NCBI RefSeq assembly: GCF_001905825.1
Contig: NZ_LIVV01000001.1
Coordinates: 747,274-811,273, forward strand
Source: Streptomyces sp. CB02009
GTDB lineage: Bacteria; Actinomycetota; Actinomycetes; Streptomycetales; Streptomycetaceae
DNA: 64,000 nucleotides
Direction: 5' to 3'
Shown: one piece after another, positions 26,010-36,343 of the stretch
Numbering within the stretch: the first letter of the stretch is position 1
Layout: each line of letters starts with the position of its first letter
The notes under the pieces: model-generated
The model's input: the letters and a program-made list of their open reading frames with translations, nothing else
The model's database searches: none
Told to the model about the DNA's origin: nothing
Translations under genes and position numbers: made by a program

Positions 26010-26048
26010 AGGAACGCGCGGCCCGGGATGCCCGGGCCGCGCGTTCCT
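26010..26048. terminator. Bidirectional terminator between sigma gene and ectD
   Basis: A perfect 18-bp stem (left arm AGGAACGCGCGGCCCGGG) with loop ATG, between the convergent sigma factor and ectD genes. Confidence 0.9.
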
Positions 26049-26144
26049 GTGTGCGGGCCGATCGGAAGCCGCGGGGTCAGCGCGGGGCCTCCGAGGAGCG
26101 CCGTTCCGCCGAGGAGGCCTCGTCGGGACGGGCGCGGCGCGCCC

Positions 26145-27041
26145 TCACACGTGATCTGAGAAGGGCGCCGCGATGTACGAGGGCCGCCGGACCGGGGCGG
26201 CGAAGGGCGCCTCCGGCTGGTTCTCGACGCTGTTGAAGACGAGGAACACATTGCTCCGGGGGTACGGGGTGATGTTGTCGCCCGACCCGTGCAGGGCGTT
26301 GCAGTCGAACCAGGTGGCGGAGCCCGCCGGGCCCGTGAAGTGGCGGATGCCGCAGGCCTCGGCGAACGTGGTCAGCGCCTCGTCGGACGGCGTGCCGGCG
26401 TCCTGCATCTGCAGCGAGCGCTTGTAGTTGTCCTTGGGGGTGGCACCGGCGCAGCCCAGGAACGTGCGGTGCGATCCCGGCATGATCATCAGGCTGCCGT
26501 TGGTGGTGTGGTTCGGCGTGAGCGCGATCGACACCGACACGGTCCGCATCCTCGGCAGGCCGTCCTCCGCGTGCCAGGTCTCGAAGTCCGAGTGCCAGTA
26601 GAAGCCGCTGGCCCCGAAGCCGGGCTTGACGTTGACCCGCGACTGGTGGACGTAGACGTCGGAGCCGAGGATCTGGCGGGCGCGCCCGACGATCCGCGGA
26701 TCCCGGGCGAGCCGGCCGAAGACCTCGCTCATCCGGTGCACCTCGAAGACGGAACGTATCTCCTGGGAACGGGGCTCGACGACCGCCCGCTCGTCGGCCC
26801 GTACGGCCGGGTCGGAGACGAGCCGGTCCAGCTCCGCCCGGAGCACGTCGACCTCGTCCGGGGTGACGATCTCGTCCACCGTGGCGAAGCCGTCGCGCTC
26901 GAACTCCTCCAGTTCACGGGCCCAGAAGGGGCCCGCCGTTCCGGGTCCGGACCACACGACGGGGTCCTTGCGGCCGATCAGTTCTTCCTTGGGGCCGCGG
27001 GTGGGGTAGAGGTCGACGGGGCGGGTGGGTGCGGAGGGCAT
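26145..27041 (-). CDS. ectD: Ectoine 5-hydroxylase
   Basis: A 298-residue Fe(II)/2-oxoglutarate dioxygenase that converts ectoine to 5-hydroxyectoine. EctD signature FYWHSDFETWHAEDG supplies the iron His and Asp; the distal His is in CNALHGSGDN and the Arg binding 2-oxoglutarate is in TPYPRSN. The N-terminus DLYPTRGPKEELIGRKDPVVW matches EctD proteins. It is last in ectABCD, about 70 bp after ectC. It likely gives osmotic and heat protection. Confidence 0.97.
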   Translation of the reverse strand: MPSAPTRPVDLYPTRGPKEELIGRKDPVVWSGPGTAGPFWARELEEFERDGFATVDEIVTPDEVDVLRAELDRLVSDPAVRADERAVVEPRSQEIRSVFEVHRMSEVFGRLARDPRIVGRARQILGSDVYVHQSRVNVKPGFGASGFYWHSDFETWHAEDGLPRMRTVSVSIALTPNHTTNGSLMIMPGSHRTFLGCAGATPKDNYKRSLQMQDAGTPSDEALTTFAEACGIRHFTGPAGSATWFDCNALHGSGDNITPYPRSNVFLVFNSVENQPEAPFAAPVRRPSYIAAPFSDHV

Positions 27042-27070
27042 GGGGAGCGTGCTTCCTTTCGCGTGGGTGT

Positions 27071-27120
27071 GTCGGTCGCGTGCCGGGGCTCGGGCGTCGG
27101 TCGCGTGCCGGGCTCAGGCG
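27071..27120. repeat. 25-bp direct repeat between ectC and ectD
   Basis: The block beginning GTCGGTCGCGTGCCGGG occurs at 27071 and again at 27096, the second copy running into the ectC stop codon. A recent tandem duplication in the spacer. Confidence 0.6.
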
Positions 27121-27530
27121 TCGTCGGACGCGGGCTCCGGTTCCGTCAGCAGCGGGTAGACGCCGTTCTCGTCGTGGTCCTCGCGCCCGGTCACGGGCGG
27201 GTTGAAGACGCACAGGCAGCGGAAGTCGGCCTTGACCTTGAGGGTGTGCCGCTCGTGCCCGTCGAGCAGGTACATCGTTCCGGGCACGATCGTGTACGTG
27301 CGGCCCGTCTCGTGGTCGGTGAGCTCGGCCTCGCCGGCCGTGCAGACGACGGCCTCGACGTGGTTCGCGTACCACATGGCGGTCTCGGTGCCGGCGTACA
27401 GCACCGTCTCGTGGAGGGAGAAGCCGACCCGCTCACGGGCCAGGACGATGCGCTTGCTCTCCCAGGTGCCCGAGGCGGCCTTCACGTGCCGCTCGGTGTT
27501 CTCCAGCTCGTCGAAGGTACGGACGATCAT
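27114..27530 (-). CDS. ectC: L-ectoine synthase
   Basis: A 138-residue cupin protein that cyclises N-gamma-acetyl-2,4-diaminobutyrate to ectoine. It starts [19 protein letters not shown] and has [20 protein letters not shown], the metal-binding Glu in [14 protein letters not shown], and [13 protein letters not shown] with its His, all characteristic of EctC. Length is usual for the family. Third gene of ectABCD. Confidence 0.97.
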   Translation of the reverse strand: MIVRTFDELENTERHVKAASGTWESKRIVLARERVGFSLHETVLYAGTETAMWYANHVEAVVCTAGEAELTDHETGRTYTIVPGTMYLLDGHERHTLKVKADFRCLCVFNPPVTGREDHDENGVYPLLTEPEPASDDA

Positions 27531-27603
27531 GGGGTACGACTGCCTTTCGGGTCATCGGGCCGGCTGTGCTGCCGGCCGCTGGAAGGTGGGGTCGGGCGCG
27601 GGG

Positions 27604-28875
27604 TCAGGCGGTGTGGCGGACGGCGCGGGCCAGGATGCCGAGGCCCTCGTCGAGCTCGTCGTCCGTCGCGGTGAGCGGCGGCAGCAGCTTGACCACCTCG
27701 CCGCTCGGGCCCGAGGTCTCGACCAGCAGGCCGGTCTCGAAGGCGCGGCGGCACACGGCTTCGGCGCGCTCCCCGTCGGCGAACTCGAGACCCCACACGA
27801 GGCCGCGGCCGCGCACGGACAGACCGGTGCGCGCGTCGCCCCCGCACAGGTCGAGGAGGGCGCGCTCCACCCGGTCCGCCCGGCCCAGGGTGCGGCCGCG
27901 CAGGGTGCCGTCGCGCCAGTAGGCGTCGAGGGCGGCGGTGGCCGTGACGAAGGCGGGGTTGTTGCCGCGGAAGGTCCCGTTGTGCTCGCCGGGCTGCCAG
28001 ACGTCGAGCTCCGGCCGGAACAGGCAGAGGGCCATGGGGAGCCCGTAGCCGCTGATGGACTTGGACAGCGTGACGATGTCGGGCGTGATGCCCGCCTCCT
28101 CGAAGGAGAAGAAGTCGCCGGTGCGGCCGCAGCCCATCTGGATGTCGTCGACGATGAGGAGCATCTCGTGCCGGCGGCAGAGATCGGCCAGCGCGCGCAG
28201 CCATTCGGCCCGTGCGACGTTGATGCCGCCCTCGCCCTGGACGGTCTCGACGATCACGGCGGCCGGGTGGTCGAGGCCGGAGCCGGCGTCGTTGAGGAGC
28301 CGCTCGAACCAGAGGAAGTCGGGGAGCTGCCCGTCGAGGTAGTCGTCGAAGGGCATCCGGATGGCGTGCGGCAGCGGGACGCCCGCGCCGGCGCGCTTGG
28401 CGGCGTTCCCGGTGACGGCGAGCGAGCCGAGCGACATGCCGTGGAAGGCGTTGGTGAAGGAGACGACGGTCTGCCGCCCGGTGACCTTGCGGGCGAGTTT
28501 CAGCGCGGCCTCCACGGCGTTGGTGCCGGTCGGGCCCGGGAACATCACCTTGTAGGGCAGGGCCCGGGGCTCCAGGACCGTGGTGTGGAAGGCCTCGAGG
28601 AAGTCGCGCTTGGCGGTGGTCGACATGTCGAGGCCGTGGGTGATGCCGTCGTTGCCGAGGTATTCGAGGAGAGCCCGCTTGAGCACGGGGTTGTTGTGGC
28701 CGTAGTTCAGCGACCCGGCGCCGGCGAAGAAGTCGAGGTACGGACGCCCCTGCTCGTCGTACAGCCTGCTGCCGACCGCGCGTTCGAAGACGACGGGCCA
28801 GGCGCGGCAGTAGCTGCGGACCTCCGATTCGACGGTCTCGAAGACGGAGGGCGTGGCGATGTCGGTGAGGGTCAC
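27604..28875 (-). CDS. ectB: Diaminobutyrate-2-oxoglutarate aminotransferase
   Basis: A 423-residue class III PLP aminotransferase that makes L-2,4-diaminobutyrate from aspartate semialdehyde and glutamate. It has VESEVRSYCRAWPVVF and YLDFFAGAGSLNYGHNNPVLK at the N-terminus, MFPGPTGTNAVEAALKLARK, LLIVDDIQMGCGRTGDFFSFE (Asp that contacts the PLP nitrogen) and LSKSISGYGLPMA (Schiff-base Lys). Length is normal. Second gene of ectABCD. Confidence 0.97.
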   Translation of the reverse strand: MTLTDIATPSVFETVESEVRSYCRAWPVVFERAVGSRLYDEQGRPYLDFFAGAGSLNYGHNNPVLKRALLEYLGNDGITHGLDMSTTAKRDFLEAFHTTVLEPRALPYKVMFPGPTGTNAVEAALKLARKVTGRQTVVSFTNAFHGMSLGSLAVTGNAAKRAGAGVPLPHAIRMPFDDYLDGQLPDFLWFERLLNDAGSGLDHPAAVIVETVQGEGGINVARAEWLRALADLCRRHEMLLIVDDIQMGCGRTGDFFSFEEAGITPDIVTLSKSISGYGLPMALCLFRPELDVWQPGEHNGTFRGNNPAFVTATAALDAYWRDGTLRGRTLGRADRVERALLDLCGGDARTGLSVRGRGLVWGLEFADGERAEAVCRRAFETGLLVETSGPSGEVVKLLPPLTATDDELDEGLGILARAVRHTA

Positions 28876-28927
28876 GAAGCTCTTCTCCAGGGTGTTGTTC
28901 GGGTGGGTGGCGTACGCGGTCGACGGC

Positions 28928-29458
28928 TCAGGAGGCCGGCGGGCCGAGGGGGCCGATGTGGTACAGCACCTCGGACTCGTGTCCCGCCGCGGGGAACGAG
29001 GAGGCCGGGAACAGCACCTCCTGCGTCACCTCCGCGTCGTGCCGGCGTGCGAACGACCGGAACAACCGGTCGGAGGCGAGGTTCCCCGGGGTGACGGTGG
29101 CCTCGATCCGGCTGATCCCGTGCTCCGCCGCGACCTGCGCGGACAGGGCGTCGAGCAGAGTCCCGGCTACCCCGCTTCCGCGGTGCGAACCCTCGACGGC
29201 GATCTGCCAGACGAAGAGGGTCTCCGGCTCGTCGGGGCGCAGATATCCGGTGACGAAGCCGATCGGGCGTCCGGAGGCGTCACGGGCGACCGTGGTCGTG
29301 CCGGCGAAGTCACGGCACCACAGCAGATAGCTGTACGGCGAGTTGAGGTCGAGTTCGCCCGAGCCGCGTGCGATCCGCCAGAGTTCGGCGCCGTCCGCGA
29401 GCGTCGGGGGAGTGGTGCGAAGGGTCGTGGTCGTCAGGCCAGTGGTCAACGGGGTCAT
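28928..29458 (-). CDS. ectA: Diaminobutyrate acetyltransferase
   Basis: A 176-residue GNAT enzyme that acetylates 2,4-diaminobutyrate on the gamma nitrogen. The EctA pattern is seen in ELDLNSPYSYLLWCRDFAGTTVVA-like sequence, FVWQIAVEGSHRGSGVAGTLLDAL (acetyl-CoA loop RGSGVAG) and ITPGN-like VTPGNLASDRLFRSFARR. First gene of the minus-strand ectABCD unit. The ATG at 29458 has only a weak ribosome binding site. Confidence 0.95.
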   Translation of the reverse strand: MTPLTTGLTTTTLRTTPPTLADGAELWRIARGSGELDLNSPYSYLLWCRDFAGTTTVARDASGRPIGFVTGYLRPDEPETLFVWQIAVEGSHRGSGVAGTLLDALSAQVAAEHGISRIEATVTPGNLASDRLFRSFARRHDAEVTQEVLFPASSFPAAGHESEVLYHIGPLGPPAS

Positions 29459-29603
29459 GGGCGCCGAAGCTACCGAGTGGATCTCGGAACTTCCTGGCCC
29501 TAGGGGGTTGTTGTGGACACCCAGCCGTGATAGATGGGCCGTCGGTCACTGGAGGGTGAAATATGTGCCAGGTCACATGGAAAGGCGCACGAACCAGGAC
29601 AGA

Positions 29604-29629
29604 GTGACCGTTTGTAACGGATGGATAAC
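29604..29629. promoter_or_regulatory. Candidate GlnR/MtrA-type box upstream of ectA
   Basis: GTGAC (29604), GTAAC (29614) and ATAAC (29625) are direct repeats spaced 10 and 11 bp, about 150 bp upstream of ectA. GlnR and MtrA boxes in Streptomyces consist of such GTNAC/GAAAC repeats at 11-bp spacing. GlnR control of ectABCD has been reported in S. coelicolor, to my knowledge. The site is a candidate only. Confidence 0.4.
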
Positions 29630-29765
29630 GCCTCTGAGGTGTGTCTGACGATCACGCCAAGAGCGTGAGAAGATCCGCCATTTCACGTTTGAAGGCGGCC
29701 CCGGCGGTCAGGCGTAGAGGCTTTTCCGTGAACGGCCCCGAGGCGCCCCGCCCCGGACGCGCGGA

Positions 29766-29798
29766 AGCCGGGCCGGGTACGACGACCCCGGCCCGGCT
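29766..29798 (-). terminator. Terminator of endonuclease gene
   Basis: A perfect 12-bp stem AGCCGGGCCGGG with a 9-nt loop, 25 bp past the stop of the minus-strand endonuclease gene. Confidence 0.8.
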
Positions 29799-29822
29799 CC
29801 TGTCACCGCTGCGGCGCTCGGC

Positions 29823-30626
29823 CTACCAGATCGCCTCGACCCACTCCGGGTGGTCGATGAACGGGTTCCGGTTGCCCTGGTAGGTGGTGTGGATGATGTC
29901 GTTGCGGCGCTCCTCGAAGGCGCTCGGCGGGTCCTGCTCGTTCCACTGCTTCAGGACCGAGAGGCGCCCGTGGAAGCGGACGCTGCCGTTGGTGGTCGAC
30001 TCGTTGGGCTCCAGGTCGGCCCAGGCGTCGTCGCCCTCGTAGCGGACGGCCATGTACAGGATCATCCGGGCCACGTCGCCCTTGTCGGCGTCACGCGGCT
30101 CGAACGAGTTGCTGTCCGTGTAGCTGCCGGGGGCGCCGCTGACCGCGCTGCCGCCGTTGTCGAAGTCCTTGTTGCCCCGGATGCTGTTGACCTGGACGTC
30201 CGCCGCCCGCAGGTGGTGCAGGTCCGTGCCGGGGCCGGCCGAGGTCCCGAAGTTTCCGTGGGACTGGGCCCAGGTGTGCTCGCGGTTCCAGTCGCCGACG
30301 TCGCCGCCGTTGAGGCTCTTGCTCCGCGAGGTCCCGCTGTAGAGCAGGATGACGTTGTTGGTGTTGGCGGGGTCCTGGTCGGTGGTCTTCAGCGCGTTCC
30401 AGACCGCGTCGTACGAGATCTTGCTCTGGCTGCTGATGATGGTGTGCAGCGAGGACTTGAGGCTCGTGCCGGTCTTGCCTATCGCGTTCTTGTAGTACGT
30501 GCTGTCGTACGCGGTGGTGGTGGCGCCGGCGGGGGTAGCGGCGACCGTGGGGAGCGTGACGCCGACGAGGGTGGCGGCGGCTGCCGCCGCCCACACCTTC
30601 CAGCTGCCGATCCGCACAACGGACAT
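29823..30626 (-). CDS. Secreted endonuclease I family nuclease
   Basis: A 267-residue protein of the EndA/NucM (endonuclease I) family. Signal peptide MSVVRIGSWKVWAAAAAATL with cleavage near AGA-TT. The catalytic core is W-N-R-E-H-T-W-A-Q-S (His of the beta-beta-alpha-Me finger), DLHHLRAADVQVNSIRGNKDF, and the C-terminal signature GNRNPFIDHPEWVEAIW. It cleaves DNA and RNA non-specifically outside the cell, for nutrient scavenging. Monocistronic with its own terminator. Confidence 0.93.
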   Translation of the reverse strand: MSVVRIGSWKVWAAAAAATLVGVTLPTVAATPAGATTTAYDSTYYKNAIGKTGTSLKSSLHTIISSQSKISYDAVWNALKTTDQDPANTNNVILLYSGTSRSKSLNGGDVGDWNREHTWAQSHGNFGTSAGPGTDLHHLRAADVQVNSIRGNKDFDNGGSAVSGAPGSYTDSNSFEPRDADKGDVARMILYMAVRYEGDDAWADLEPNESTTNGSVRFHGRLSVLKQWNEQDPPSAFEERRNDIIHTTYQGNRNPFIDHPEWVEAIW

Positions 30627-30860
30627 GGGGGGCCCTTTCCCGGGGACGGTACGCGGGGGACGGCGGGCGTCGGCTCGACGATGCCGCTGTCTACGCGTGT
30701 TGACTTCGTGTCACCGGGAGAGTGGCACACGGCAGGTACCTGTCATGTAACGAGGAGAAGGCTGTTCCATGACGAGTTCGCATATGGCCGAAACGAGTGG
30801 TCGCCTCCCCAAGGGGCCGCGCGCGCCCGCCTCTTGGGGTCGTGGTGGCCCGGAGTGTCC

Positions 30861-31325
30861 TCAGCCGCCCCGGACGTCCACCGGCATCCCCTTCGGCTCC
30901 TTGATGCGCTTCATGATGATCTGCGAATTGACCTCGGTCACCCCGGTGAGGGTCGTCAGCCGCTCGATCCACAGCCGCTCGTACGCCGCGAGGTCGGCGA
31001 CCGCGATCCGCAGCAGGCAGCCGGGGCTCCCGAACAGCCGGTACGCCTCGATGACGTCCGGCACGTCCCGGAGCGCCTCCTCGAAGGCCTCCACCGTCTC
31101 CCGGTCCCGCCGCACCTCCACCGAGACGAGCACCTCGAAGCCCCGCCCCACCGCCTCCGGATCGATGATCGCCCGGTACCCCTGGATCACCCCGTCCTGC
31201 TCCAGTTGCCGGACCCGGCGCAGACAGGGCGACGGGCTGAGCCCCACCCGCTGGGCCAGCTCCTGGTTGCTCAGCCGGCCGTCGCTCTGAAGCTCGCGCA
31301 AGATGTGGAGATCGATTCGGTCCAT
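30861..31325 (-). CDS. Lrp/AsnC family transcriptional regulator
   Basis: A 154-residue protein. The N-terminal AsnC-type HTH is MDRIDLHILRELQSDGRLS followed by NQELAQRVGLSPSPCLRRV, and the C-terminal RAM (ligand-binding) domain contains DVIEAYRLFGSPGCLLRIAV. It is divergent from the asparaginase gene, so it probably senses an amino acid such as asparagine or aspartate and controls that gene. The start at 31325 begins the HTH. Confidence 0.93.
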   Translation of the reverse strand: MDRIDLHILRELQSDGRLSNQELAQRVGLSPSPCLRRVRQLEQDGVIQGYRAIIDPEAVGRGFEVLVSVEVRRDRETVEAFEEALRDVPDVIEAYRLFGSPGCLLRIAVADLAAYERLWIERLTTLTGVTEVNSQIIMKRIKEPKGMPVDVRGG

Positions 31326-31443
31326 GGCGCAATTATCTACCACGACGAAACGATACGGCGGGCGATTTCGCAATCGGCTTGCGCGCCTTCTGTCCTATCG
31401 TTGCGACGCAGGGTGATTTCGGTACGGAGTGAGGACGGACGGC

Positions 31444-32559
31444 ATGAAGCGGACGAACGACGGGGGAGCGCGCCGGATCGTCGTCATCAGCACGGGCGGC
31501 ACGATAGCCAGCCGCTGGCAGGGCACCGGATACGCCGCCGACGCCTCGGGCAACGACGTGCTGGCCACCGCCCCGCTTCCCGAGGGCGTCACCGTCGAGG
31601 TCGTCGACCTCTTCAACGTCAACAGCTCCCGCATGACCGCGGCGCACCAGCTTGCCCTGCTCAGGACCGTCCACGAGACCCTCGCCGACCCCGGCGTCGA
31701 CGGCATCGTGATCACCCACGGCACCGACACCCTCGAAGAGACCGCCTTCTTCCTGGACCTCCACCACACCGACGCCCGCCCGGTCGTGCTCACCGGCGCC
31801 CAGCGCCCCTTCGGCACCGGGGACGGGGACGGCCCCGGCAACCTCTACGACGCGCTCCAGGTCGCCTCCTCCGTCAGCGACCTCGGCGTCCTCGTCGTCT
31901 TCGACGGGCGCGTCCACGCCGCCCGCGGCACGGTCAAGACCCAGACGCTCGCCGCCGACGCCTTCTCCGACCCCTCGGCCGAGCGCCTGGGCCGCGTCGG
32001 CTTCTCCCGCGTCGACATCGAGCGGCAGCCGGAGCGCCCGGCGCCGCTGCCGCTGCCCGCCGCCGCGGAGAAGGCGGACCCCGAGGTCCCCGGTGCCGTC
32101 CCGCTGCCCCGGGTCGCCATCGTGACGCACCACTCCGACGGCGATCCCTTCCTCCTGAACGCGGCCGTCGGCGCCGGCGCCGACGGCATCGTCCTCGTCG
32201 CCACCGGCGCGGGCAACGCCACCCCCGAGATCGCCGCCGCCGTGGCCGACGCGGTCGCCCAGGGCGTCCTGGTGGCCGTGACCACCCGTGTCCCCGCCGG
32301 GCCGCTCGCCGAGATCTACACCGGCGGCGGTGCCGTCGACCTCGTCGCCGCCGGGGCCCTGCTCACCGGCACGCTCCGCGCCGCCCAGGCGCGGATCGCG
32401 GTCCTCGCCACACTCCTCGCCGAAGGCGGCAGCGGCGCGGGCGACCCCGCCCACAGCACCGCCCTCCTGCGACGCCTCCTCGACGGGCCCGTCCGCGCGG
32501 AACCGGCCCTCGCCACCGGCGGCTCCCGCTCGGCCTCGGCCGTCGCCGCCCGCGCCTGA
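31444..32559 (+). CDS. L-asparaginase
   Basis: A 371-residue asparaginase of the bacterial type II/AnsB-like fold. It has VVISTGGTIASR (nucleophile Thr in TGGTIA) and GIVITHGTDTLEETAFFLDL (second Thr, Asp and catalytic Lys region, HGTDT). There is no signal peptide, so it is probably cytosolic. It hydrolyses asparagine to aspartate and ammonia, feeding the aspartase encoded next. The ATG at 31444 follows GGAGTGAGGACGG; a GTG at 31429 is possible. Confidence 0.93.
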   Translation: MKRTNDGGARRIVVISTGGTIASRWQGTGYAADASGNDVLATAPLPEGVTVEVVDLFNVNSSRMTAAHQLALLRTVHETLADPGVDGIVITHGTDTLEETAFFLDLHHTDARPVVLTGAQRPFGTGDGDGPGNLYDALQVASSVSDLGVLVVFDGRVHAARGTVKTQTLAADAFSDPSAERLGRVGFSRVDIERQPERPAPLPLPAAAEKADPEVPGAVPLPRVAIVTHHSDGDPFLLNAAVGAGADGIVLVATGAGNATPEIAAAVADAVAQGVLVAVTTRVPAGPLAEIYTGGGAVDLVAAGALLTGTLRAAQARIAVLATLLAEGGSGAGDPAHSTALLRRLLDGPVRAEPALATGGSRSASAVAARA

Positions 32560-32934
32560 CCCGGCGCACCCCAGAACCCCGGCTCGCGGGCGGCGCACCC
32601 CCCCGCCCGTCCGCGAGCCGGAGCCAACCTCCGCGGAGTTCCCACCCGCCCCGCCGCCGTACGGTCCATCGGCCCCGCCGTCGTACGGCCCACCCGTCCC
32701 GCCGTCGTACGGCCTGCTGGGCCACCGTGCCCGCGCCCGGCCCCGCCCGGCCGGCTCCCGGCGCGCGCCCGTGACCGGCCCCCCGGACTCGGCCCCGCCT
32801 TGCGGCGGACGCCCTCTTGACCCGGCCCCACCGCGTTCGCGGACGGCGGCCGCCCGACCCGTCCCGCACGGGCGACACCCCACCCCACGCACCCCCGGCG
32901 CCCCCTGGGCGCGCCGCGTACCCCTAGGACCCCC
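32560..32934. other. 375-bp gap between asparaginase and aspartase genes
   Basis: Extremely C-rich. It contains a three-copy 24-bp repeat (32655-32726) that reads as Pro-Ser-Tyr-Gly-Pro in one frame. No start codon with a ribosome binding site is seen in that frame. A promoter for aspartase is expected, but none stands out. Possibly the remains of a Pro-rich N-terminus of a lost gene. Confidence 0.45.
32655..32726. repeat. 24-bp tandem repeat, three copies
   Basis: GTACGG recurs at 32659, 32683 and 32707 within CCGCCGTCGTACGGCC-like units, period exactly 24 bp. In plus frame 2 it encodes eight-residue units P-S-Y-G-P-P-V-P. Such PSYG-rich heads are common on Streptomyces membrane proteins. 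Confidence 0.7.
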
Positions 32935-34368
32935 ATGGTTCCCGCACCGGCCCCGCACCCCGTTCCCGTCCGCCGCGAGCACGACCTGCTCGGGGACCGG
33001 GACGTCCCCGCCGACGCCTACTGGGGCGTCCACACCCTGCGCGCCACCGAGAACTTCACCGTCACCGGCACGCCCATCTCCGTCTACCCGCTCCTGATCG
33101 ACGCGCTCGCCGCCGTCAAGGAGGCCGCCGCCCGGGCCAACGAGGAACTGGGGCTGCTGCCCGCCGACAAGGCCGCCGCCATCGCCGGCGCCTGCCGGGA
33201 GATCCGTACGGGACGGCTCCACGACCAGTTCGTCGTGGACGTCGTCCAGGGCGGCGCCGGCACCTCCACCAACATGAACGCCAACGAGGTCGTCGCCAAC
33301 CGCGCCCTGGAACTCCTCGGCCACGCCAAGGGCGACTACGACCGCCTCCACCCCAACGAGGACGTCAACCTCGGCCAGTCCACCAACGACGTCTACCCGA
33401 CCGCCATCCGCATCGCGGCGATCGGCGCCGCCCGCGAACTCCTCCTCGCCATGGCCGTGCTCCAGGACGCCTTCGCCGCCAAGGCCCTGGAGTTCCGCGA
33501 CGTCGTCAAGATGGGCCGCACCCAGCTCCAGGACGCGGTGCCCATGACACTGGGCCAGGAGTTCTCCACGTACGCCGTGATGCTGGAGGAGGACCGCAGC
33601 CGGCTCGCCGAGGCCGTCGAGCTCATCCACGAGATCAACCTCGGCGCCACCGCCATCGGCACCGGTCTGAACGCCGCCCCCGGCTACGCAGAGACCGCCC
33701 GCCGCAACCTCGCCGGGCTGACCGGCCTGCCGCTCGTCACCTCCGCCAACCTGATCGAGGCCACCCAGGACTGCGGCGCCTTCGTCCAGCTCTCCGGGGT
33801 CCTCAAGCGCATCGCGGTCAAGCTCTCCAAGACCTGCAACGACCTGCGGCTGCTGTCCTCGGGGCCGCGTGCCGGGCTCAACGAGATCAACCTGCCGCCG
33901 GTCCAGGCCGGCTCCAGCATCATGCCCGGCAAGGTCAACCCGGTGATCCCCGAGGTCGTCAACCAGGTCGCCTTCGAGGTGATCGGCAACGACATCACCA
34001 TCACCATGGCCGCCGAGGCCGGGCAGCTCCAGCTCAACGCCTTCGAGCCGGTCATCTTCCACGCCCTGTCGAAGAGCCTCCTCTCCCTGCGCGCCGCCTG
34101 CCTGACCCTCGCCGACCGGTGCGTCAGCGGCATCACCGCCAACACCGAGGCGCTCCGGGCCGCCGTCGAGAACTCCATCGGCCTGGCCACCGCGCTCAAC
34201 CCGCACCTCGGCTACACCGCGGCCACGGCCATCGCGCAGGAGGCGCTCGCCACCGGGCGCGGCGTCGTCGAACTCACCCTGGAGAAGGGCCTGCTGCCCG
34301 CCGAACGCCTCGCCGAGCTGCTCACCCCCGAGCGCCTCACCGGCGCACCGGGCCCGGTCCTGGCCTGA
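32935..34368 (+). CDS. aspA: Aspartate ammonia-lyase
   Basis: A 477-residue member of the fumarase/aspartase superfamily. It has LLGDRDVPADAYWGVHTLRA, GTSTNMNANEVVANRA, PNEDVNLGQSTNDVYPTA, and the signature loop G-S-S-I-M-P-G-K-V-N-P with the catalytic Ser, then VNQVAFEVIGNDITITMAAEAGQLQLN. This points to aspartase rather than fumarase. It converts aspartate to fumarate and ammonia, downstream of the asparaginase gene. The ATG at 32935 is the only good start; the ribosome binding site (TAGGAC) is weak. Confidence 0.95.
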   Translation: MVPAPAPHPVPVRREHDLLGDRDVPADAYWGVHTLRATENFTVTGTPISVYPLLIDALAAVKEAAARANEELGLLPADKAAAIAGACREIRTGRLHDQFVVDVVQGGAGTSTNMNANEVVANRALELLGHAKGDYDRLHPNEDVNLGQSTNDVYPTAIRIAAIGAARELLLAMAVLQDAFAAKALEFRDVVKMGRTQLQDAVPMTLGQEFSTYAVMLEEDRSRLAEAVELIHEINLGATAIGTGLNAAPGYAETARRNLAGLTGLPLVTSANLIEATQDCGAFVQLSGVLKRIAVKLSKTCNDLRLLSSGPRAGLNEINLPPVQAGSSIMPGKVNPVIPEVVNQVAFEVIGNDITITMAAEAGQLQLNAFEPVIFHALSKSLLSLRAACLTLADRCVSGITANTEALRAAVENSIGLATALNPHLGYTAATAIAQEALATGRGVVELTLEKGLLPAERLAELLTPERLTGAPGPVLA

Positions 34369-36267
<1,899 letters not shown>

Positions 36268-36291
36268 ACCCGAGGCGCGGCACGGACACGT

Positions 36292-36342
36292 CGTACGGGG
36301 AAGGGCCGGCCGGGAACCACCCGGCCGGCCCTTCCCCGTACG
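36292..36342. terminator. Strong bidirectional terminator
   Basis: A perfect 23-bp stem (left arm begins CGTACGGGGAAGGGCCGGCC) with a 5-nt loop between the convergent cholesterol oxidase and AhpD-like genes. Confidence 0.93.
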
Positions 36343-36343
36343 C

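Larger units (their letters stand above)
29459..29822. other. 364-bp gap: ect control region and nuclease terminator
   Basis: This gap is visibly less GC-rich than its surroundings in the part nearest ectA. It holds three direct GTNAC-like repeats (29604-29629), an 11-bp GTGA/TCAC-rich stretch near 29550-29575, a small hairpin near 29654-29670, and a strong terminator hairpin at 29766-29798. I see no gene. Confidence 0.6.

Noticed and set aside
30769..31290. A plus-strand frame with GAGGAGAAGG before its ATG, antisense to the Lrp gene.
   Set aside because: After about 25 codons it is antisense to the Lrp coding region; at most a stray start or a remnant.
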